DNA of 64,000 bases from WRGA01 sp031553395 (GTDB taxonomy: Bacteria > Bacteroidota > Bacteroidia > Bacteroidales > WRGA01). Of the stretch, positions 1 to 8,302 are shown in pieces. The notes beneath the pieces are model-generated. The model did not search any database, was not told the origin of the DNA, and saw only the letters and a list, made by a program, of their open reading frames with translations. The stretch is from NCBI GenBank assembly GCA_031553395.1, contig JAVBLR010000004.1, positions 58,217-122,216 of the forward strand. The letters run 5' to 3'. Position 1 is the stretch's first letter. Every line of letters starts with the position of its first letter. The position numbers were made by a program, and so were the translations under genes.

Positions 1-114
1 ATTAAAACTGAATGTAGTAACCCCTGTGCCTGTAGGTTGCAATTGTGCTTTTGCCCCAATGTTTGTTATCAACAGTATGACAAGCATCAAGCTAAATCTT
101 GTAATTATCTTCAT
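1..114 (-). CDS. N-terminus of a secreted protein (partial)
   Basis: An ATG at 114 reading leftwards opens 38 codons without a stop up to the window edge. The product starts with Met-Lys-Ile-Ile, has a hydrophobic stretch, and then an Ala-Lys-Ala-Gln site that fits signal peptidase I cleavage. It is therefore probably exported. Too little is present to name a family. A promoter-like box lies about 75 bp upstream. Confidence 0.6.
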   Translation of the reverse strand, partial: MKIITRFSLMLVILLITNIGAKAQLQPTGTGVTTFSFN

Positions 115-187
115 AATATTATTTGTTTTTTTGCCACTCCAAATAAAAACTCAAAGCAGCGGGTTAATAATTAAAAAATAACAGCAG

Positions 188-195
188 CAAACATA
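188..195 (-). promoter_or_regulatory. Bacteroidota -7 box for the partial gene at the left edge
   Basis: Read on the minus strand this is TATGTTTG, a full match to the Bacteroidota -7 consensus TAnnTTTG. It lies upstream of the ATG at 114. No clear -33 TTTG is seen. Confidence 0.45.
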
Positions 196-273
196 CGATT
201 AAGGGAAATAATCGTTGTGGAGTTTTTGATTTTTATGGTGTATTTTTTGGTAAGTTGTCTGATTTACCCCGAG

Positions 274-491
274 CTGCACTTCGCTTGCAAGGGGTTATCC
301 AAGTATAAGTCCTTCCGGACTTGGCTTGGCTGTTATCAAATGTATTTTGGTGAAAAATAAAAGAAAAGCGAAGAATATATTTTTGCCATTAGCTTTTTGT
401 CATTTATGTACGCAAACCAAAGTTTGAAATACCGGAAGCTAAGTCCGGAAGGAGTTGTATTTGGATAACCCCTTGCAAGCCGTAGGTGCAG
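274..491. repeat. Imperfect inverted repeat, arms about 50 bp
   Basis: The left arm (274-322) and right arm (441-491) are near reverse complements, sharing the core CTTGCAAGGGGTTATCC and the CTTCCGGACTT block. About 118 bp separate them. The pair could form a long hairpin in RNA, or be the ends of a small non-coding element. There is no convincing gene inside; the one long reading frame crossing it runs straight through the palindromes. Confidence 0.75.
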
Positions 492-495
492 ATAA

Positions 496-674
496 ACCTC
501 ACCCCCAGCCCCTCTCCGAATGGAGAGGGGAGTAGTTGATGAAACTTGATAGTCATTGTATAAGAAATAAGAAGTGAATAATAATTCAACGAATACCCAT
601 TATCATAAACCTATCAGAAGATGAAATTCCTTTTACAACCTCCCTCTCCATTCGGAGAGGGGCAGGGGTGAGGT
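496..674. repeat. Inverted pair of ACCTCACCCCCAGCCCCTCTCC-type palindromic repeats
   Basis: The unit at 496-530 and that at 642-674 are reverse complements with few mismatches. Each also holds its own small palindrome (CCTCTCC/GGAGAGG around CGAAT or ATTCG). GC-rich palindromes of this kind look like REP-type intergenic repeats. Related short palindromes occur at 59306-59330 and 59553-59571. The rest of the 115-750 gap holds no gene I can support. Confidence 0.7.
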
Positions 675-693
675 CTGAGGGGTGTGAAAAATA

Positions 694-724
694 AAAAACT
701 GCTTCCTTTTGAGAAGCAGTTTTC
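694..724 (-). terminator. Intrinsic terminator of rpsA
   Basis: A perfect 11-bp stem (AAAACTGCTTC with GAAGCAGTTTT) with a short loop lies 27 bp past the rpsA stop. Read on the minus strand it ends in a T run. A T run also follows on the plus strand, so it could act both ways. Confidence 0.8.
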
Positions 725-750
725 CTACAATATTTATAAAAAAGAAAATC

Positions 751-2559
751 TTATTTTTCAGAAAGCTTTTCTTTCAATGCAGCCAATTCTTCAATATCTC
801 CTAATGTAGTTTTTTCCATTTTGGAGTTTGAAGCATTATTGTCTTCATTTGCATTTTCGTCATCTTTCTTTTTCCGTGTAGTTTTCTTTGGTGCAGATGA
901 TTCGCGAGATTCAGATTTTTGAGCATCTTCGAAAATCCGGCTGTGAGAAAGAATGATACGTTTTGCATCTTTATTGAATTCAATTACTTTGAATGGTAAT
1001 TTTTCTTCAACTTGTGCTTGCGAACCATCTTCTTTCACCAAATGTTTTGGAGTAGCAAAGCCTTCAACACCATAAGGAAGAGCAACTACAGCACCTTTAT
1101 CAAGCAATTCGATAATAGTTCCTTCGTGTACCGAATCTACAGTAAAGATAGTTTCGAATACATCCCAAGGATTTTCTTCCAATTGTTTGTGTCCTAAGCT
1201 CAAGCGGCGATTTTCCTTGTCGATTTCCAATACTTGTACATCAATATCCGCACCGATTTGTGTGAATTCCGACGGATGTTTGATTTTTTTAGTCCAAGAA
1301 AGGTCAGAAATATGGATTAATCCGTCAACACCTTCTTCAATTTCTACAAATACACCGAAGTTGGTGAAGTTGCGAACCTTTGCAGTGTGGCGAGAACCAA
1401 CCGGATATTTAGTTTCGATAGTTTCCCATGGATCGGCTTTCAATTGTTTGATACCCAAAGACATTTTGCGTTCGTCGCGATCTAATGTCAACACAACAGC
1501 TTCCACTTCGTCTCCAACTTTCATAAAGTCCTGAGCGCTGCGCAAGTGTTGAGACCAAGACATTTCCGAAACGTGAATCAATCCTTCTACGCCCGGAGCG
1601 ATTTCGATAAATGCACCATAATCGGCCATTACAACTACGCGTCCTTTTACTTTGTCGCCAACTTTTAAGTTTTCGTTCAAAGCATCCCATGGGTGAGGAG
1701 TTAATTGTTTCAAACCAAGAGCAATACGTTTCTTTTCGTCATCGAAATCCAAAATTACAACATTCAACTTTTGGTCTAATTGTAAAATTTCATCCGGATG
1801 AGAAACACGTCCCCAAGAAAGATCGGTAATGTGAATCAAACCGTCTACACCGCCCAAGTCGATAAATACTCCATAAGAAGTGATGTTTTTAACGGTACCT
1901 TCCAATACCTGGCCTTTTTCAAGTTTTGAGATAATATTTTTCTTTTGTTGTTCAAGTTCAGCTTCGATAAGCGCTTTGTGTGAAACTACAACATTTTTGA
2001 ATTCCTGGTTGATTTTCACAACTTTGAATTCCATTGTTTTATTAACAAACACATCGTAATCACGAATTGGTTTCACATCGATTTGTGATCCCGGCAAGAA
2101 TGCTTCGATACCGAATACATCTACAATCATACCGCCTTTTGTACGGCATTTAACAAAACCTTTAATGATTTCGTCGTTTTCAAGAGCAGCATTAACACGT
2201 TCCCAAGATTTGGTTGCGCGAGCTTTTTTGTGAGAAAGAAGGAGTTGTCCTTTTTTATCTTCCTGACTTTCGATGTAAACTTCTACAGTATCACCTACTT
2301 TTAAATCAGGATTATAACGAAATTCGTTCATAGAAACAATTCCGTCCGATTTGTAACCGATATTAACAACGACTTCGCGTTTGTTCATCGAAATTACAGT
2401 ACCTTCAGCCACCTCTTTGTCTTTTACGGTGTTGAGGGTTTCATCATAAGCTTTTGTAAGGTCTTCTTTGCTTACATTTGTGTAAGAATCACCTTGCTCG
2501 TAGCCTTCCCAATCGAAATCAGCATTGGGAGTTACGTTTTTTAGTTGTTTTTCTTCCAT
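751..2559 (-). CDS. rpsA: 30S ribosomal protein S1
   Basis: This 602-residue protein has six S1/OB-fold RNA-binding repeats from about residue 50 to 545. They are recognisable by recurring Gly-Val-Asp-Gly-Leu-Ile-His-Ile-Ser/Thr-like cores such as GVDGLIHITDLSW and GVEGLIHVSEMSW. A charged tail rich in Lys, Glu and Asn follows. S1 binds mRNA on the 30S subunit and helps initiation, which matters in Bacteroidota because most genes lack Shine-Dalgarno sites. Length and repeat number fit the family. It is a single-gene unit with its own minus-strand promoter box at 2622-2629 and terminator at 694-724. Confidence 0.97.
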   Translation of the reverse strand: MEEKQLKNVTPNADFDWEGYEQGDSYTNVSKEDLTKAYDETLNTVKDKEVAEGTVISMNKREVVVNIGYKSDGIVSMNEFRYNPDLKVGDTVEVYIESQEDKKGQLLLSHKKARATKSWERVNAALENDEIIKGFVKCRTKGGMIVDVFGIEAFLPGSQIDVKPIRDYDVFVNKTMEFKVVKINQEFKNVVVSHKALIEAELEQQKKNIISKLEKGQVLEGTVKNITSYGVFIDLGGVDGLIHITDLSWGRVSHPDEILQLDQKLNVVILDFDDEKKRIALGLKQLTPHPWDALNENLKVGDKVKGRVVVMADYGAFIEIAPGVEGLIHVSEMSWSQHLRSAQDFMKVGDEVEAVVLTLDRDERKMSLGIKQLKADPWETIETKYPVGSRHTAKVRNFTNFGVFVEIEEGVDGLIHISDLSWTKKIKHPSEFTQIGADIDVQVLEIDKENRRLSLGHKQLEENPWDVFETIFTVDSVHEGTIIELLDKGAVVALPYGVEGFATPKHLVKEDGSQAQVEEKLPFKVIEFNKDAKRIILSHSRIFEDAQKSESRESSAPKKTTRKKKDDENANEDNNASNSKMEKTTLGDIEELAALKEKLSEK

Positions 2560-2621
2560 TAAATAAAATTGTTGTTAAATTTAGTGAGTTAGACATTATA
2601 TTTGCTTTCTCAAAATTGGCG

Positions 2622-2629
2622 CAAAATTA
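2622..2629 (-). promoter_or_regulatory. Promoter -7 box of rpsA
   Basis: Reads TAATTTTG on the minus strand, a full TAnnTTTG match, about 63 bp before the rpsA ATG. No clean -33 TTTG was found. The rest of the 2560-2869 gap holds only this box and the plus-strand box at 2821. Confidence 0.6.
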
Positions 2630-2820
2630 CAATGTTTTTTCTTAATACACAAGATAAATTAGAGGAATTAATCGGAAGTTGTTAGAATTGCCGATGTGGT
2701 AATTTGCTAAGAATTTCATAAGTTTCATATTTTATTTGTTTTTGAATATTCCAGCTTACAATATTTTAATGTTAAATGCGTTTTTCTATAAAATTTAAAC
2801 GGGCTCTTACTTAATAATAT

Positions 2821-2828
2821 TACTTTTG
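2821..2828 (+). promoter_or_regulatory. Promoter -7 box of the TonB receptor gene
   Basis: TACTTTTG matches TAnnTTTG and lies 41 bp before the ATG at 2870. The expected -33 TTTG is not evident. Confidence 0.55.
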
Positions 2829-2869
2829 CCACCTTTAAAATAATTGACATTAAAACATAATCGACATAA

Positions 2870-5206
2870 ATGGCTATAATAGTTAGGTTTTTTGTAATCA
2901 TTTTTCTTTGTATTTTCCCAATAACTTTGTTTTCTCAATCCAAATATACAGTTAGTGGAACTGTTAAGGATAAAAATACAGGAGAAACTCTTATTGGCGT
3001 TATTGTTGGTGTTTCTGGAACAAAGCCGGTTGAAACGTTGACGAATGAGCATGGTTTTTACTCTTTAACTATTCCATCAGATAATTATCAACTATCCGTT
3101 TCCGGGATGGGTTATCAGGTTCAACAGATATCATTGAATCTGGATAAAAGTCAGCGAATTGATTTTTCTCTGGTTACAGATCCTCGTGAATTACAGGAGG
3201 TTGTTGTTACCACTCGTGTTAAAGATGAAAATGTAACCCGCACCCAGGTTGGTGTGGAAAGAATGGAAATGAAAGAGATTGCTCAGATTCCTGTTTTAAT
3301 GGGAGAAAGGGATTTGATAAAAGTAATGCAACTTACGCCCGGAATTAAACCGACAGGGGAGGGGAATACCGGTTTTTATGTACGTGGAGGCGCTGCCGAT
3401 CAAAATTTGATTTTGTTGGATAATGCATTGGTTTATAACGCATCTCACTTAATGGGTTTTTTCTCAACATTCAATTCCGATGCAATCAAAGATGCTACTA
3501 TTTATAAAGGTCCTATGCCTGCCCAATATGGTGGACGTCTGTCTTCGGCATTGGACATTGTAATGAACGAAGGAAATAATCAGGATTATCACGTGAGTGG
3601 AGGAATCGGTCTTATTTCGACAAAATTAAACATTGAAGGTCCGATACAAAAAGATAAATCTTCTTTCTTGATAACAGGTCGTCGCACATATGCCGATTTA
3701 ATGGCAAAAGCATCAGGTGTTGAAGGTTTTGAAAATGCTTCTTTATATTTTTATGATTTGAATGCCAAGGCAAATTATATTTTGTCGGATAAAGACCGCA
3801 TTTATTTATCCGGATATTTTGGGAGGGACAAATTGGCTGCCGAAGATTTTTTCGGGCTCGAATGGGGAAATGCCACAGGTACTTTGCGTTGGAATCATAT
3901 TCTCAGTGATAAGTTATTTTCCAACACCTCCCTTGTTTACAGTGATTACGATTATAAGGTTACGGTATATATGACCGAAAGGGATAATAAAATGGGTATT
4001 CTTTCGCGCATACGGGACTGGAATCTGAAACAGGATTTTCAATATTTTCCTAATCCCTCCAATTCGATTCGGTTTGGTTTAAGCACTACGTATCACACCG
4101 TTTTGCCGGGGCAGGTTTCATTTGATAATCCGTATCAATTTAATGTTGAATCCTTGCAAAAAAAATATTCTTGGGAAAATGCACTTTATGGAACGAATAC
4201 ATGGAAAGTTTCAAATAAATTATCTGCCATTTATGGATTGAGGTTTTCTACATTTAGTGTTTTGGGTCCGGGCGATATTTATACATTGGATGATAAACAT
4301 CAGGTAAAAGATACAATATCGTATGGTTCAGGAGATTTTGTCAAAACATATTTTAATATCGAACCGCGTTTGTCATTAGCTTATCAATTAAATAAAAATT
4401 CTTCGTTAAAGGCTGCTTATGCCCGAACTACGCAAAATATGCATTTGGTTGCCAATTCGTCTGTTTCTACTCCGGTAGACAGGTGGGTGCCGACATCAAA
4501 TATAATTCAGCCCGAAATTGCCGATCAGGTTTCGTTGGGATATTTTCACAATTTTGCCAATAATATGTTTGAATTTAGCATAGAAGGATATTATAAAAAT
4601 CTTCAGAATCAAATAGATTATAAAGATGGAGCCGATATTCAAACGACAGATGTTGTAGAAACCGAATTACTTTTTGGAAAAGGAAGAGCGTATGGTGTAG
4701 AATTTTTTCTGAAAAAGAAATACGGGCGATTCAATGGTTGGTTGGGGTATACCTTATCTCGTAGCGAAAAACAGATTGATGGAATCAATGATGGTAAATG
4801 GTATGCTGCAAAACAGGATCGTACGCATGATGTTTCTATTGTTGGAATGTATGAATTAACTAAAAAATGGTCATTGTCTGCTGCATGGGTTTATTATACG
4901 GGAGATGCAGTAACTTTTCCGAGTGGAAAATATACGATTGATAATCAGGTTGCAATGTATTACACCGAACGCAACGGTTATCGTATGCCAGCTTATCACA
5001 GGCTTGATTTGGGTGCAACATGGAAATTGAAAGATACGAAGAAGTTTTATTCCGAATTGGCATTCAGTTTGTATAATGCTTATGGCAGGGAAAATGCTTA
5101 TATGATTGATTTTAGGGAAAATAAAGACGATCCGACTAGAACAGATGCATATCAGATTTCATTATTTCGTTTCGTTCCTTCCGTTTCATGGAATTTTAGA
5201 TTTTAA
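2870..5206 (+). CDS. TonB-dependent outer-membrane receptor with carboxypeptidase-like N-domain
   Basis: The 778-residue product starts with a signal peptide ending near Phe-Ser-Gln. A CarboxypepD_reg-like beta-sandwich follows (about 27-110, with VSGTVKDKNTGETL), then a plug domain (about 120-225, with ELQEVVVTTR, VRGGAADQNLILLD and the Pro-Ala-Gln-Tyr-Gly-Gly-Arg turn), then a C-terminal beta-barrel ending in aromatic Phe-Arg-Phe. It should import a ligand across the outer membrane using TonB energy. The substrate cannot be read from sequence. It lacks a SusC-type signature and a SusD neighbour; the partner 37 bp downstream is a DUF4249 lipoprotein, a known Bacteroidota pairing of unknown ligand. 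Confidence 0.9.
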   Translation: MAIIVRFFVIIFLCIFPITLFSQSKYTVSGTVKDKNTGETLIGVIVGVSGTKPVETLTNEHGFYSLTIPSDNYQLSVSGMGYQVQQISLNLDKSQRIDFSLVTDPRELQEVVVTTRVKDENVTRTQVGVERMEMKEIAQIPVLMGERDLIKVMQLTPGIKPTGEGNTGFYVRGGAADQNLILLDNALVYNASHLMGFFSTFNSDAIKDATIYKGPMPAQYGGRLSSALDIVMNEGNNQDYHVSGGIGLISTKLNIEGPIQKDKSSFLITGRRTYADLMAKASGVEGFENASLYFYDLNAKANYILSDKDRIYLSGYFGRDKLAAEDFFGLEWGNATGTLRWNHILSDKLFSNTSLVYSDYDYKVTVYMTERDNKMGILSRIRDWNLKQDFQYFPNPSNSIRFGLSTTYHTVLPGQVSFDNPYQFNVESLQKKYSWENALYGTNTWKVSNKLSAIYGLRFSTFSVLGPGDIYTLDDKHQVKDTISYGSGDFVKTYFNIEPRLSLAYQLNKNSSLKAAYARTTQNMHLVANSSVSTPVDRWVPTSNIIQPEIADQVSLGYFHNFANNMFEFSIEGYYKNLQNQIDYKDGADIQTTDVVETELLFGKGRAYGVEFFLKKKYGRFNGWLGYTLSRSEKQIDGINDGKWYAAKQDRTHDVSIVGMYELTKKWSLSAAWVYYTGDAVTFPSGKYTIDNQVAMYYTERNGYRMPAYHRLDLGATWKLKDTKKFYSELAFSLYNAYGRENAYMIDFRENKDDPTRTDAYQISLFRFVPSVSWNFRF

Positions 5207-5243
5207 GATTTTAATCGACACACTTAATTAAATAGCAGAAAAA

Positions 5244-6056
5244 GTGAAAAATATTTTATTATTCATATTAATATTATTACCTTTAGCTTCGTGCGAGAAG
5301 ATTATTGATGTAAATTTAAATTCAGCCGATCCGAAGTATGTAATCGAAGGGATTATTACTGATTTAGATGCGCCTGTTTTTGTGAAAATCACGCAGACAA
5401 AGGATTTCGATGAAGATAATGATTTCCCGGGAATTGAAGATGCCTCTGTAACAATTTCGGATGATAATGGGAACGTTGTTACATTAACATATGTAGATAA
5501 AGGAGTTTATCAATCGACTGAATTAAAAGGGATTCCGGGAACAACCTATTCATTGTTGGTTGATATAAACGGACAACAATTTTCGGCAGTATCTACCATG
5601 CCACAGCCTGTTCCGATAGATACGATTTATATGAATTACAGGAAGGCTCCGTTTGGAGGAGATACGATTTATTCTATAATAATTGAGTATCAGGATCCGG
5701 TAGGTATCGAAAATTATTTCCGTTATATTATGTATCTGAATGAAAAAAAGCGCAAAAGGATTTATACTGATTCAGATGAATATACGGATGGAAAATTAGT
5801 AATCAACACATTTGATTATTATGAAGATGATGAAGATGATGACTCTCCGAAATTAAAAGATGGAGATATTATCACAATCGAAGCTCAATGTATCGATAAA
5901 CCCGTTTATTCCTACTTTTTCGAATTGGAAAGAACGATTACAGGAAGCGGATTTTCATCTAGTTTATCAAATCCTCCAAGTAATATAGTTGGTGGATCAT
6001 TAGGCTATTTCAGCGCACATACAGTTTGGACAGGTTCGGTTACAGTCAAAAAATGA
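5244..6056 (+). CDS. DUF4249-family outer-membrane-associated lipoprotein
   Basis: The protein has 270 residues. The signal peptide ends in a lipobox (Leu-Ala-Ser-Cys, Cys17), followed by the Glu-Lys-Ile-Ile-Asp-Val start typical of DUF4249 lipoproteins. A beta-rich domain includes the VIEGIITDLDAPVFVKIT segment. An acidic run (Tyr-Tyr-Glu-Asp-Asp-Glu-Asp-Asp-Asp) lies near residue 195. The start is GTG at 5244, chosen because it puts the signal peptide at the N-terminus. It probably forms a unit with the upstream receptor and may act as its surface partner, which is inferred from pairing rather than shown. Confidence 0.82.
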   Translation: MKNILLFILILLPLASCEKIIDVNLNSADPKYVIEGIITDLDAPVFVKITQTKDFDEDNDFPGIEDASVTISDDNGNVVTLTYVDKGVYQSTELKGIPGTTYSLLVDINGQQFSAVSTMPQPVPIDTIYMNYRKAPFGGDTIYSIIIEYQDPVGIENYFRYIMYLNEKKRKRIYTDSDEYTDGKLVINTFDYYEDDEDDDSPKLKDGDIITIEAQCIDKPVYSYFFELERTITGSGFSSSLSNPPSNIVGGSLGYFSAHTVWTGSVTVKK

Positions 6057-6087
6057 TTTTTTCCTTTTTTTTTATATGTATTTATAT

Positions 6088-6095
6088 TACCTTCG
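6088..6095 (+). promoter_or_regulatory. Promoter-like -7 box before the DksA-like gene
   Basis: TACCTTCG differs from TAnnTTTG at one base. It is followed by a leader of about 80 nt. Confidence 0.35.
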
Positions 6096-6162
6096 CACGC
6101 TATAAAAAATTGTGAACAATTTCTATTGTTTTCATGTTAAGAGTAGATTGATTATAAACCTT

Positions 6163-6170
6163 AAAGGAGG
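6163..6170 (+). promoter_or_regulatory. Strong Shine-Dalgarno site of the DksA-like gene
   Basis: AAAGGAGG ends 9 nt before the ATG at 6180. Such an extended site is unusual in Bacteroidota, and it fixes the start. Confidence 0.75.
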
Positions 6171-6179
6171 AATGATATC

Positions 6180-6557
6180 ATGGCAGAAAAAACAAGATAT
6201 TCAGATGCAGAATTGGAAGAATTCCGCGAAATTATTTTAGATAAACTAGATAGAGCAAAAAAAGATTATGAATTGCTCAAGGCTACAATAATGAATTCCG
6301 ACGGAAATGATGTTTCTGATACATCGCCTACATTCAAGGTGTTGGAAGAAGGTGCTGCAACTTTGTCGAAAGAAGAAGCAGGCCGTTTGGCTCAACGTCA
6401 GATGAAGTTTATCCAACATTTACAAGCGGCATTAGTGCGCATTGAGAATAAAACTTACGGCGTTTGTCGCGAAACAGGAAAATTAATTCCGAAAGAACGT
6501 TTGCGCGCTGTACCTCACGCAACATTAAGTATAGACGCAAAAAATAGTCAAAAATAA
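6180..6557 (+). CDS. TraR/DksA-family RNA polymerase-binding regulator
   Basis: This 125-residue protein has an N-terminal coiled-coil (about 8-85) and the C-terminal DksA globular motif YGVCRETGKLIPKERLRAVPHA. Family members enter the RNA polymerase secondary channel and tune promoters, often with ppGpp. Of the four zinc-finger cysteines of classic DksA only one (in Gly-Val-Cys) is present; Thr-Gly occupies the second position and the last pair is gone, so zinc binding is unlikely. The gene has its own Shine-Dalgarno site and is followed by a repeat hairpin and a terminator, so it is probably monocistronic. Confidence 0.88.
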   Translation: MAEKTRYSDAELEEFREIILDKLDRAKKDYELLKATIMNSDGNDVSDTSPTFKVLEEGAATLSKEEAGRLAQRQMKFIQHLQAALVRIENKTYGVCRETGKLIPKERLRAVPHATLSIDAKNSQK

Positions 6558-6559
6558 AT

Positions 6560-6643
6560 AAGTTTTAAGTCGTAAGTTATAAGTTTTAAGTTTGAGGAAT
6601 CTGCCTTTAACTTAGAACTTAAAACTTAGAACTTAAAACTCAT
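6560..6643. repeat. Two opposed runs of a 7-bp tandem repeat forming an inverted repeat
   Basis: Five AAGTTTT-like heptads (6560-6594) face five AACTTAR-like heptads (6609-6643) on the other strand, leaving a 14-nt gap. The RNA could fold into a long A/U-rich hairpin just after the DksA-like gene. Related heptads occur at 6755, 20587, 44780, 45679 and 46324. Confidence 0.75.
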
Positions 6644-6650
6644 ATTTCAT

Positions 6651-6700
6651 AAAAAGCCGCTGTAGCGTTTGGAAAAACACCTATTGCGGCTTTATTTTTA
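6651..6700 (+). terminator. Putative terminator after the DksA-like gene
   Basis: AAAGCCGC (6653-6660) pairs with GCGGCTTT (6686-6693) around a 25-nt loop, and a T-rich stretch follows. Confidence 0.6.
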
Positions 6701-6754
6701 TTAATCTTATGAGTTCTTGTTGTAGATTGCAAAATAATGTGTTTTGAATCCTGT

Positions 6755-6780
6755 AACTTGTAACTTGTAACTTGTAACTA
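6755..6780 (+). repeat. Tandem heptad AACTTGT x3 directly before lspA
   Basis: Three exact AACTTGT copies plus a partial one end five bases before the lspA ATG, so they occupy the likely 5' leader or ribosome-binding region. Confidence 0.8.
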
Positions 6781-6785
6781 AAAAA

Positions 6786-7418
6786 ATGGCAAAATTTTCT
6801 AACGGAAAAATAGCATTCTTAGTAATATTCTTAGTATTGCTGGCAGATCAAATCCTGAAGATTTGGGTAAAAACGCACATGTTTTTATATGAGGATATTG
6901 AGATAACTTCGTGGTTTATTCTTCGCTTTGTTGAGAATAACGGAATGGCTTTCGGAATTGAAGTATTGGGGAAATTGTTTCTTTCATTGTTTCGTATTAT
7001 TGCCGTTATAGCCATTGGGTATTATTTGTATAAAATTATCAAGAAGGGAGTCAATACCGGATTTGTTGTTTGCTTATCGTTGATATTGGCAGGTGCTTTG
7101 GGTAATATTATTGATAGTGCTTTTTATGGAGTTATTTTTAATGAAAGCACACCACATTCATTAGCTACACTTTTTCCGGTAGAAGGCGGATATTCTTCAT
7201 TTTTACATGGAAAAGTGGTAGATATGTTCTATTTTCCATTGATAAAAATAGATAATGTTCCTGATTGGGTTCCGTTTTGGGGTGGAAGTGATTTTGTATT
7301 TTTCCGTCCGATTTTCAATTTAGCTGATTCTGCTATTACAGTGGGCGTAATTTTGTTATTATTATTCGAACGCAAACATTTGGTTGATAAAAAAACCGAA
7401 CCTGAAAAAAATGCGTAA
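6786..7418 (+). CDS. lspA: Lipoprotein signal peptidase (signal peptidase II)
   Basis: This inner-membrane aspartyl protease cleaves prolipoproteins before the lipidated cysteine. The 210-residue protein has four hydrophobic segments and both catalytic aspartates, in GNIID (Asp110) and FNLAD (Asp181), plus the conserved Asp-Gln near residue 21. An extra loop at about 118-165 between the catalytic motifs makes it longer than the E. coli enzyme, as is usual in Bacteroidota. It overlaps the following DUF4296 lipoprotein gene by 8 bp, suggesting translational coupling. Several lipoproteins in this window are likely substrates. Confidence 0.95.
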   Translation: MAKFSNGKIAFLVIFLVLLADQILKIWVKTHMFLYEDIEITSWFILRFVENNGMAFGIEVLGKLFLSLFRIIAVIAIGYYLYKIIKKGVNTGFVVCLSLILAGALGNIIDSAFYGVIFNESTPHSLATLFPVEGGYSSFLHGKVVDMFYFPLIKIDNVPDWVPFWGGSDFVFFRPIFNLADSAITVGVILLLLFERKHLVDKKTEPEKNA

Positions 7419-8295
7419 GCCTTTTTTTATATCGTTACTTGTTTTATTGGCAATCTGTATTGTCTCTTGCAAACCAACACCTTCTTGGGTGATTGACAAG
7501 AACGATATGGAAAATTTATTGATTGATATTCATTTGTCGGAGGCGTTGATACAAGATAATCCTGAATCATTCAGAACAGAAGAAAAAAGAGATGCTTTAT
7601 ATGAAGCTATTCTAAAAAAGCACAAAGTAACGAGGCAACAGGTCGATACATCATTGTATTGGTATGGGCAACACATTGAATTATATAATAAAATATACCA
7701 GAAAGTAACCTTTCGCCTGAATGCCGATAAAGGCATGATGGAGAATATATTATTAGCTGAGTCTTTTGTTCTTATTCAAAAACAAAAAGGAGATACAATG
7801 AATATTTGGAATGAAAAGATGCGTTATGCTTTTGTTCTTCCACAAATAAATAATGTGCTTTCATTTGAAATAGAAACAGATACAAGCTTCCATGTAAAAG
7901 ATTCTTACGAATTAAGAATGAACCTGTCCGGAATTATTCCAAAAGATTCTACAAATCTATCTCAAGCCTCATTAATGCTGAAATATAAGAAGGATTCATT
8001 TTTTGTTGTAAGAAAAGATATAGATGCAAACGGGCACTTTTCATTAAAAATTGAATCGGAAAAACTTGTTCCAAAGAAAATTTTGGGATCTATTCTTATA
8101 AAAGAATCAGTTTATCCTAAAAGCATATTAATTGACAATATTCAATTGTTGCGGATACACGAAGAGAAAAAGAATGAAGCGAAAACGGATTCAATAAATC
8201 AAGATAAAAAACCCGAACAAAAGAAAGACTTGCCAATTTCACCTCGCATTGAATCCAATAGATTGCTTCAGAAAAAAGATATTCCTTCTAGATAG
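7411..8295 (+). CDS. DUF4296 lipoprotein
   Basis: The protein has 294 residues. I start it at the ATG at 7411 rather than an earlier in-frame start at 7384, because this puts a clean signal peptide and lipobox (Ile-Val-Ser-Cys) at the N-terminus. The region after the cysteine (KNDMENLLIDIHLSEALI) is typical of DUF4296. The C-terminal end is Lys/Asp/Glu-rich and low in complexity. This family commonly sits beside lspA in Bacteroidota. No function is known; it probably sits in the envelope. Confidence 0.8.
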   Translation: MRKPFFISLLVLLAICIVSCKPTPSWVIDKNDMENLLIDIHLSEALIQDNPESFRTEEKRDALYEAILKKHKVTRQQVDTSLYWYGQHIELYNKIYQKVTFRLNADKGMMENILLAESFVLIQKQKGDTMNIWNEKMRYAFVLPQINNVLSFEIETDTSFHVKDSYELRMNLSGIIPKDSTNLSQASLMLKYKKDSFFVVRKDIDANGHFSLKIESEKLVPKKILGSILIKESVYPKSILIDNIQLLRIHEEKKNEAKTDSINQDKKPEQKKDLPISPRIESNRLLQKKDIPSR

Positions 8296-8302
8296 GAATC
8301 CT

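Noticed and set aside
404..589. 61-codon minus-strand reading frame left of rpsA
   Set aside because: It runs through both inverted repeats, has no family features and its protein is repeat-derived.
1187..1534. 115-codon plus-strand frame inside rpsA
   Set aside because: Antisense shadow of a clear S1 gene with no own signals.
2870..5206. SusC-type glycan receptor
   Set aside because: Shorter than SusC, no SusC signature and no SusD gene next to it.
6560..6643. CRISPR-like array
   Set aside because: Units are contiguous 7-bp repeats with no spacers and no cas genes nearby.
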